Below are positions 16,801-25,300 of a DNA stretch of 41,595 bases, piece after piece. The stretch is from IMG/VR virus record IMGVR_UViG_3300025132_000092, positions 1 through 41,595 of that record. The stretch is one strand, 5' to 3'. The notes beneath the pieces were generated by a model. It searched no databases and was not told the origin of the DNA. It saw only the letters and a list, made by a program, of their open reading frames with translations. Position numbers and translations under genes: made by a program. This DNA comes from a virus. Positions within the stretch are counted from its first letter, which is position 1; every line of letters starts with the position of its first letter.

Positions 16801-19361
16801 GCAACGGCCCAACCATGGAAGGTTTCGTTTTCGATCCAGCCAACCACCTGTTTAGCGACGACGACTTCCCGCTCCAAGCCCCCGTTGAATGCCGCACCGG
16901 CTACCTTTCGCTGAAAGGCAAGCGGAGCGACGGCACGCTCGACTACGTTCGCCCCCTACGCCTTAATGCAGGCGACATCGCTTCTTCGGGCAATGTCAGC
17001 AATTTCAAAGAAGCGGTGCATGAGTTCATTCGACGCATCAATCAAGCAGGGCATCCCAACGCGAGCAATACGGCAGGTGGAAGTGCCTTCAACCCACCCC
17101 AATTGTTCACCACAAGTGACGGAACAGAAACCGTTTCGTCGTCGGACACTGGTTCGCACATGGGATATGTCCGAGCCTTCCTCGGTGGTGAGGTGGAAAG
17201 CAGGGACGGTGAAGGCGGCTTGTCTGTCGTCATCCATTCCACCATTCCCGGTGCAACGGGACGCAATTTCGCCGTGTGGATGCACAACCATTCTCTATAT
17301 CCATACCGCCCCGTTCAAGCGGTCGGTCACGGTGGGCTGCTCGCCACCAATAGTCGGTCCTATCAGGCATCGTCTTTCCCTGCCCCTCTTCCCGTCGGCA
17401 TGGACGGCGAAACGCACATTCCGATTACTACATTTCAGGGCGGAGTTCATGGACGTGTGCAAGATGATGCAGGGGGTCTGCGGACATATGCGGGTATTGG
17501 TGGTCAAACCGTGCTCAAGACCGTGCGCGGAGCACGCCGTTTCAACAACATAGCGTGGCCGAATTACGACAGTCGCGCTTTCCCACATTTGGCGGTTGAA
17601 AGGTCAGTCATGGATCTCATCACACGCATGGGCCGACGTATCACCGAGGAAAGCCCCGGCTACATTTTGGTGAATGATTCACTGTTCGGCACCTTCACTG
17701 ACATTGGCGGTGGTATTGGGGCGACTGACTGTATGACGGAGGGCCCCGGTGCCTGTGCCTTCCTTCTCAACGTGCAACCGCTTGAAGGCGTTGCGAAACA
17801 ATGGACGGAGCAGTTCGTGAACAACGAAGGAGAAAGTGTCGAGGCTTCTGTTCGCATCCTCTACCCACTGCCCGACGCTCACGGCATTCTGTTCTTTGGA
17901 GGTGGGCACACCGGCACCGTCTTTGACATCAGCGACGGCACCGCCAACGATTACTCCGACTTCTACACCCACCACTACTCACAGGGGCCGAGCGGTTATG
18001 CGGGCTTTCAAAATCTTGAGGAAGTGCAAACATCTGCCGCCGTTCTCGACTTCACCCAAGTGCGCAATAGGGACACCGTGAAAGACAACACCTATCGAGG
18101 GCTACACGGTGTGATGACCGTTCCTATTTCCAACGTGAGCCCAACTCTTGCCTTCACCCCCTCTCGCTCGTGTATCTTTTATCTCCGCCTCAACGAAAGC
18201 GCAATCAACAACGTGGCGCTTGGAGCAGGAAAAGAACTTGTGCTTGAAACACTGCATGACCGAAAGGCGCTCGCACGCGGGACGTTTGCGAGCACCATGT
18301 CGTCACCTGCGCCTTTATCCGGCGATCCTGAAAGTGCAGGTGTTGATTTTGCAGCGTCCACGGACGCGGGTATTGCTCTCCACACCATTCAAAGTGAAGG
18401 GGGGCAAATTGCCCGTTTGCTTGTTCCCGGCGTCGATAATGCTCAGGGAAGCGGCGCAACGGGGAACTACACCATTTCATTCTTTTTCAGCGCAGAACCG
18501 AACGTGGGCCCTTGGTCAAGTCAAGGCTACGGCAACGGTCCGGTCATCCATGGAATTGACCAAAACGGTGCAGGCTACGGTATTTCGATTGAAACGAAAC
18601 AAGGAACAAACCCCGCAGTGATGGATATTGCCATCATCGCTCGCGTCAGGACCGCTTTAGGAGTTGACCACGACGAACGACTAACCCTTACCGATCAACC
18701 AAAGAATGGTTGGTATCACGTCATTTACGCGCGTTTGGCGGGTTCGGGTGGAGCCCTTTACGTCAATGGTGCTCTTGTGTCCGCCACACCGCTTGTTCCT
18801 GCGGCAAACGCCGACTTGGTAGATCAGGGCTCATATAACGCCGGAACAATCGCCAACACCCCTCATTTGCCACAAGGCGTGGGAGTCGGGACACTTTCGG
18901 CCTCCGGCGTTCTTGTGAACAAAGGCGGCGGCTACACCGCAGGAAGCACGTCGAGCATTGTCGTGGACACTGTGGCTGCATCTTCGCACTTCTCGGTGGG
19001 CGACCACATCTTCACCAACGCGGGAGTCCTTCTCGGTGAAGTGCTCTCGTTGACTGACACGAACATCACCCTGACTCGCCCCATCCTCGCCGCATTGGCA
19101 AACAATGAGAACTTGAAGAAGTCAGGTGCCCTGAGCAGTGGATTTTACGGACGTGACGTGAACATGCTCACTGTCGGCATGGCTTTGCACACCGTCACAC
19201 CAACCGCCGGATTCTACTACGGAAAGCATCACGGTGGTGCATCGAACGCCTATGACCCCATCTATTTCAATGGGGCCTTGTCGGAAATCGCTATGTGGGA
19301 CCATACCTTCGATGCAACAGAGGCCGCCAACCTCTACAACGCTCGGACGGTGTGGGACTAA
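13818..19361 (+). CDS. Giant baseplate/tail-tip protein, LamG at C-terminus
   Basis: An 1847-residue protein. ATG 13818 follows GGGGTGTGACC; the in-frame GTG 13812 is a less likely start. Most of the chain is unrecognised beta-rich sequence without membrane segments. The last ~300 residues (from about 18,460) form a LamG-type sandwich (NYTISFFFSAEP, KNGWYHVIYARLAGSGGALYVNG, then YFNGALSEIAMWDHTFDATEA). This sandwich is split by a ~65-residue beta-module at 18,933-19,128. The final TAA shares its last base with the ATG of the next gene. Location between two other giant tail genes points to the tail tip or side fibres. No enzyme motif was found. Confidence 0.65.
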   Translation: MTAMTEAIVLTGFGIDQASAITQLNAMLDAIARGDPVVTVPAFPGYVGPITIATGEQAESLWAAVRRMVTNGGVSGGTLTTNVLAQFASNPAAPPSATLTDFDVYLTQPVYNAGVPPLSVGDVLAAFSGVPSITTYGSGNPPATGTEFGLITGELGDVSDDMPGMSGLTTYNRVEGHFFLKSLPEPKLESVTRTVQGLADRFESQFTDPGVGSMLKPNERVRVTETVFQGEMLSVQTQSRIATYTASGVAKHAIVAQGGDSFNDTTYGNVASSSQDTMVAVAVEDIRLFALKGLDTDEEALFDLVNPTKPTNENYVRHLTPESETRVAVLETPQALRDAGGPPKILIYYDAIDLTGEVVAGWKGKSWFTAANHAQTYRNDMDAITTMSKKGWLVVKRTVPDTNAVFVDTSAGYPIYRSVLDWLRRPYTASQFSSPPSWDPMTIHAPGGLITIPAKELRGERHSHWMRANPTGDLTGSPFVNVEDCAHTVIQETIAGSRHRNDAYGPPRALPNTRSPVEKSESAYHTLSIRASTGEDVSGGSSTLSTLQPVNLEQFDIIDNLIEADRHLLLIHPSNRERAKTLSTLRTKQDSPTNYHECSIELSLMRARVEEIAPSSGEMQGGVVLRGRSQLLDINDRLSERDFDLNEGHPLKEIGDLGTPTVSVTLGGLGQGGIDVAADRTEHSFLPVWKDRVVGTGNPSVRNDRQTSTYYASTRALVELPLFPSTFFDIEQRLPSSTNKRSPNASDRSMEFVVDCTMTASNRPQMGRYENRWSIDWGLRDGVSALRIHDYAAVVGKTRVRFMRDNAATFATGVSSGTTFNATYIEVDSINPFINEGGFDAPAESSGVRTFAAAADHTGAFTPSSEAFVVTVGEGILSDGGIRLHVYKTEVSGSSHRLYFDAFHDWSDENATLSAVKTAITYGMPVVMGAWLSDTQEDGNVWPLSELKVSAGTSNATMAQNFVDPMRYTMAFGRMADSKTAISIDPEDEATLLIRNGPTMEGFVFDPANHLFSDDDFPLQAPVECRTGYLSLKGKRSDGTLDYVRPLRLNAGDIASSGNVSNFKEAVHEFIRRINQAGHPNASNTAGGSAFNPPQLFTTSDGTETVSSSDTGSHMGYVRAFLGGEVESRDGEGGLSVVIHSTIPGATGRNFAVWMHNHSLYPYRPVQAVGHGGLLATNSRSYQASSFPAPLPVGMDGETHIPITTFQGGVHGRVQDDAGGLRTYAGIGGQTVLKTVRGARRFNNIAWPNYDSRAFPHLAVERSVMDLITRMGRRITEESPGYILVNDSLFGTFTDIGGGIGATDCMTEGPGACAFLLNVQPLEGVAKQWTEQFVNNEGESVEASVRILYPLPDAHGILFFGGGHTGTVFDISDGTANDYSDFYTHHYSQGPSGYAGFQNLEEVQTSAAVLDFTQVRNRDTVKDNTYRGLHGVMTVPISNVSPTLAFTPSRSCIFYLRLNESAINNVALGAGKELVLETLHDRKALARGTFASTMSSPAPLSGDPESAGVDFAASTDAGIALHTIQSEGGQIARLLVPGVDNAQGSGATGNYTISFFFSAEPNVGPWSSQGYGNGPVIHGIDQNGAGYGISIETKQGTNPAVMDIAIIARVRTALGVDHDERLTLTDQPKNGWYHVIYARLAGSGGALYVNGALVSATPLVPAANADLVDQGSYNAGTIANTPHLPQGVGVGTLSASGVLVNKGGGYTAGSTSSIVVDTVAASSHFSVGDHIFTNAGVLLGEVLSLTDTNITLTRPILAALANNENLKKSGALSSGFYGRDVNMLTVGMALHTVTPTAGFYYGKHHGGASNAYDPIYFNGALSEIAMWDHTFDATEAANLYNARTVWD
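18933..19128 (+). repeat. Recurring virion beta-module, copy inside a LamG domain
   Basis: The encoded segment reads YTAGSTSSIVVD, then FSVGDHIFTNAGVLLGEV, then TNITLTRPIL. It shares order and spacing with segments at 19,826-20,052 and 27,371-27,570: a TAGST start, a VGD-like turn, a glycine-led strand and an I/V-TL strand. It interrupts the LamG-like domain that ends the 1847-residue protein. Similarity is at protein level; no long nucleotide identity is visible. Confidence 0.5.
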
Positions 19362-22300
19362 TGGTGATTCGGACTTATCCTCAGCGGGAATATCCCGCCG
19401 ATCGTCGGACTTTCGGGTCCGATGAAGGGAGGCCCGCGAGCGGATATTTTAGTCTACACTTCACCTACCCCGATACCGAATACGATGACGCCACGGTAGT
19501 GACGTGGGCAGGTGGTTCATCGGCCAACGACCTTGGAATGCACTTTCTCGTTCGCACGCCCCTTGCGACGAGCAGCGCACCTGCAAACACAGACAATTTT
19601 TTCGTCATTGATTTGAAGACCGCGGGATTCAACCTTGGAACTGAAAGCGCGGCTCGGATGATTGCTGCCGCTATCAATTCGTCCCGTGACCACCAAACAG
19701 GGGCGCACAGTCGTGGGCGCTACCTGCGAGCGAAATACCAACGCATGAGCGGCAAAGCATCCTACACCGGAAAGAACGTCAATTCCAACAGACTGTCCAC
19801 TGGCGATCTGAAAACCACGAGCGACTACACCGCGGGAAGCACCAACACCCTGTCACTTACCCAAGTCCCGGTCCCTGCGAATTACGAATACTACGTTGGT
19901 GACTCGCTTTACACGGCGGGGGCCAATTCGCGCTACATCGGGACCATTCGGGACGTGTATTCGGGCGCAAACCCGTGGACGGTGGTTCTCGATGCGCCTA
20001 TCGCAATCGACCTCCCCTCAAACACCCTCATTCGCAACGACAGGCTTCACCTCAATTTTCAAACCGTCACTGATGTGCCGACGCACCACCTACCCACCGA
20101 CATTCCACAACAGGGGACCATCACTGACTCATCGGGCAACACCCTGCGGTATGATGGGTGGTCGATTGTGCAGACGTTCACGTTCGATAACCCCACGACA
20201 CAGGGTGGTGAAATTGTGTTCCGTGTGGTGGACTACGATACGGCAGCAAACATCACCGGAACTGCATCATTCACGATTAACAACGAGGTGGAGCAGCAAC
20301 ACACTGTTGTGGTGACGTGGGAAAGTGACACGCCAACCGGCGGTGGGTATTGGGGAACGGCAAACGGCGGCCCTATCATTCAGGGGCTCGGTGCGCCTAT
20401 TCCCGTGTGGCACATGGCGGCTAAGCCGATGGACGGGGGCAACATGGGCTTGCCGGACGTTGGGCACGAATCACGGGGTGCTCAACCTTCTGCGCTTAGC
20501 GGGCATGGCTACTCGCGCTTTAGCATCGAAGGGCTCAATTCGTGCTATCTTCCGTCGCTACCACCGCCTGATATGCCCTTTGATGGGCCATCTATCATGG
20601 GTGAAGCCGCCGCCGACCCGTTCCAATGGACCGGCCTCAACGATCAGCGAAATGCCGTCGAAAGTGATGAACTGCTCATTGAGGAACCCGAGTTCGGTGT
20701 CCGAATGGACGACCGGAACGTGATTACCACGGATTGCATCGTGAGCACGAACAACGCATCGGGCCTCGGCGTCGGAACCACCGAGGTGAAGGTGTTGGCC
20801 CCCAACACTGATTTCCGAACACATTTCGATGTAGGGGATGTCATTTACTCGTCTGAGGGGGAGGCAATCGGCACCATCAGCGCAATTGAGGAAACGCATG
20901 ACACGTCGTTTGACGTGTTGGGTCCGCGCGAAAGGGACAGTGGTTGGCTCTGCAATACATCCACGAGCACTTCAACCCCGAACCTTCCGGTGGACAAAGA
21001 CCCTACTTCCGATCCTTCACCTTGGGCCGTGGGTGATGTGGTATTGGACGAAAGAGGGCACGAATACGGAATCATTTCCGCCTTTGCCTCATTCCAAATC
21101 ACCCTCAGTGCCAATCTGACGAAGAACATAGCCGCCGGAACGCGCCTATATCGTCGTCAAGCCCTAACAACACCCGCCTCTTCGGGCCTTGCATATACGC
21201 AAGAAGACTTCGATGACGGGCGGCAGGTTTTGCTCTATAACGCAGGAGGTCTGAACATCACAGACAAGGAATCGTTTGGTGATGGAACGTCATTTGACTC
21301 CTACGCGACCGACAATCACCCACGACTCATGGTCAGCGATGCGGGGGACAAATATGCAAAAATCACCCTTCCTACCGCCTACACCGGCCTTGCTTTGTCC
21401 GGCAATTTTGGGACCATGAAGGTCACGAACTTCTATGGTGAAATCCCTGCAAATCAAAGCATTTACCGCGCCTGCGTCAAAATCACCATCAGCAGCAGCA
21501 CCATTGTTCTCAGGAATGGTCAGTCGCTTTTCAAGGCCCCACCCAACGCCGATTGGGCGGTGGCGTTGGAGAATGGGCACCAAATACCGGGACGATTCGC
21601 CACGTTCTCCAATGCTCATGATGAACGACATGCTCAGATGGGCAATCTACGCGCATCGTCGGTCAATGCCGCAAAAGCAGTGGGGAAGTTCGGGCTAAAA
21701 AGCGAAAAGGCGACTATCACCACCGCATCAGATTCATTCACTGGTGCGCAGGGCTATGTTTGCCGCCCATTCCGAACCACTCGCACGGTGAACACAGAAC
21801 GGGTGCGCGGCCTCATCATCCCTAACGAGGAAATGGTGTGGGAAAACCTGTCCGTTGTTGATGATAAGGGGCAGGAACTTGTGCTTCAGGGTGGGTCGCC
21901 ATTCGGAACGGTCATCAAGGATTACACACACAATGCGAATCGGGTCAATCCCGCAACCGGCACTGAAACGCCCCTCCCGTCCACTGTCGGAAGCGGGGTT
22001 GATTCCAATCTTAGCATCAATCTGCCTTCGCAGGACGCCATTCCGGGGAACATTCTCGTTCGCTCCGGTCACGATCGTGTGCAGGCGTGGAGCAATCTGT
22101 CGTGGGGGATGGGTGGCCTAAGCGCACCCACCACCGAAGAAGCCGGTGTCCGAGAAGCCAACAACCAAACCACGTCGTTCGACACACACGACCGCGTTCT
22201 CCATTTCCACCCCGTTCGCATTTTGCATGACGACATGGCGTCCAAGTTTGGGCTGACCCCCAACACCACACCCGGTGCCGTCCCAAGTGGGACAACGCGC

Positions 22301-25300
22301 CTGTATGCCGCCCATCGCTTGAGCGATCATACGGAGCGTGGTTCTGTCCTCAAGGAAACGCAAAATGGGGTTGAACAAACCTACACCCATCCGCACCACC
22401 GCATCCGCTTTGGTCGGCAGGGACACCACTTCATCACACCACTGACCACAAGAGGGACACCGAAAGCCCTCCGCCGACAACTGCACCGTTCGCACGGTTC
22501 GGCCTACACCCTACTCTTTGAGGCTGAATCTGAGCACAAGCATTGGGGCTTTCAGTCAGTCTATAACGGCGGTAGTGCCCCACCATCCTCCACGCTCTAC
22601 TACCTCGACTCTTTGGAAGTCAAGAGCGAGACATACAACACTGGCTCATTTGCTTCCGACGGCTTTCCAATGGGTGAAATCGAAGGACGGGGCCTTCCAA
22701 ATTGGCGTCGTTATGACGGCACTGCGCCACAGGAACAAATCGACGTTCTCTTTGCGCCGGGTCAAGTCCACACGAAGGTGGAAGGTGCAACCGAGCAGGC
22801 GCGTTGGGTTAGCGCATACACCGGCAAAGATGGGAGCGGTCCATATTCGGCTGCACTGACGCAGGGGCCCGTTTCCATTCAAGTTTCAGTCGCTCGGACG
22901 GTGAACAACCGACACAATGCAGGCGAAGAGTTCGCGCTCAATGGATTCATGGTCAGCAACTACCTGTTGATGGGTGGTCGTCCTCCGCCCGCATGGGTAG
23001 ACCATGCTCATGAGGATTCGGGCAGTGACCCCTTCGTCTATTCCACAATGGGGCTTGCTCCGGGTTGGCGCACACCCCGCGTAGCGACTGAAATTGCCAC
23101 TGTGCCTCCGCTGCTCACCCATGACCCCGATTTGGTGAATGCCTCAGCCGTCCCTGTGGCGAGCGACGATACGGGTTCATCATTCAACGCGACTGATGCG
23201 CACCAAGACCTCGCGTTGCTTGGACCATCTGACACGAACTCAGGGGCTACCCCCGATGCCTTCCTTTGCACATGGACCGCCGAATATGCACATCCTGCCT
23301 TGCTCGGCACAGTCCGCGAGCAATACATGACGTTCAGATACCGACAGGCGGGAATGCCCAATGCCGTTCAGCAACCCTCAGTGCGTGGCCTATATCTCCG
23401 CAACGCTCACGAAACCGCTTCGTCGGGTATCGATCACGGGATGGCCTTTGAGCGAATTTACGCATTCCAATGGCTTCAGCAATACGGCTACAACGGCCTG
23501 AACGCAGGCGGTCACGGGACCAATTGGGGCCAAAGAGCCGCAGGTGCGGTTCTCATGGGTCATTCGGGGTTGCGTGAGGCGAACGGCACGCTTGAACTTC
23601 TTCCGCAATTCACCACAACCGGTGAGTCGCATCGTTTCAGCCGTGGTGAAGGTATTGGTGATGGACTGAGCCCCCGAAAGGTCCCAACCCGTCGTGTGCT
23701 CGACAGTGATGGGACACAGGATTGGAACGTGGTCGTGGCCGTCCATGACCCCCTCGTCGCCATCGATTGGAGTCGTCGTCTTCCCGTCCGCGCATTTGGC
23801 TTCCGCAACGCCAGTGACGCATTGAACATGCTCGCAGGCGATCCTGCCGAAACATCTACCTCAATGGACGCTATTCTTCGCTCGGCTCGATTTGACGGCG
23901 GCAAGCACGATTCTCTGAATGACCTGCCGACGGGTGGAGATTGGCCGTGGGCTACGGGAACGACATACACGGGTGTTGAGCGAACGGCACCTATTGGCTT
24001 CGTCGTCAGTCAGCAGACGAACGAAGCACATGATGGGCAGGGTTTCAACCGCCTGTCGAATGCCCCGTGGGCGCAGGGCGAACGTCGCGTGGGCATGGGG
24101 CGTGTGCTTCAGCACGAAATGCTCGGTGTTGTGAACCCACGAGCCATGCCCGCAGGGCTCATGGATGCGCACAGGACCGAGTTCGCCACCATCACGGGCT
24201 CAAGTGCTAAGTTCATGGAAGCGAAGTCCGTGAATACTGGCTCGGACCCCATCATCGGACTGAACCACCATTCGGGGGACAAAGCAAAGGCTGCTGATTC
24301 GGTGGAAGCGGTGCTCCAAGCATCCGAGTTCGGGGCCTCAGTGGGCAGTGAGTTCTACCATCACAAAGGCTCCAATCTCCATCTCAACGCCCACCCCGTG
24401 GATGTGAAAACGGCCACCCAAGAGCACTTCCCCGCCGTTGGATGGGGAACGAGCAAAAACATGCCCGACACTACCCAAGCCGAACGAGGAACGCTGCCCA
24501 TCCCACTGCACGAAATTGCAGACCACAGGCAGGTTCAGTCAGATTTGTCCCCGCGTCTTGGCCTGAATGTCGAAACGGAAACGGAGCGTTCAGAAGGGCG
24601 CAACACCGACTACATGGTGACGAGCACCAAAGCCGTGTCCCTGCATTCGGACCTCGCGGTTGGTCAAATCTTCCCCATCACGCCTTCATGGGTCCAAGAA
24701 ACACGTTGGACCAAAACAGGGGCGTCGAAGGGCAGCATCACAACCACTGCGGCTCGCCCCAACGAAACCTACGGTGGCCGGTCCGACCCTAACCAACGCA
24801 ACGCCAAACCCAAGTGGACGTTGAACGAGGACACTGACCTCTCAGCCCTTTCCAACCCCTTCAGTGACGATATTCAGCAAGCCAATGGTGCAGGCATCCG
24901 TGACCATTGGGCCGTGCGCGGATCAGCGGACCTGCCCCCATGGGGCGGTGTGTTCATTCTGCGCAAAACGTGGCTTGAGCGGCGTGAAGAAGGCGACCTT
25001 CTCCGAACAAGGCAGGGTGGGACAAACGCCACTGCAAAGGCGCAAATCGCGCAGCCTGTTCGCCGTTATGCTGACTACATCGTGCGCATGGTTCGCCCCT
25101 TGAAGGTGTTCGGCTACACCTCCGAAAACGATTCGGACGGAACCCTGATGAATCAGGATGGGTGGTTGCTCGGACCATACGCAACCATCACTGAAGCAGG
25201 GTCGAAGGACCAACCGTTCACCCGCGACAAGCGGTATGGGATGTTTGAATCTTCGACCAATTCGCAAGGAGGGGACATTCAGGGCATTTCATCTCCCTAC

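Noticed and set aside
19295-19360. Upstream ATG for the giant hub protein
   Set aside because: It overlaps the previous gene in another frame; ATG 19361, overlapping the previous TAA, fits the stop-start coupling used throughout.
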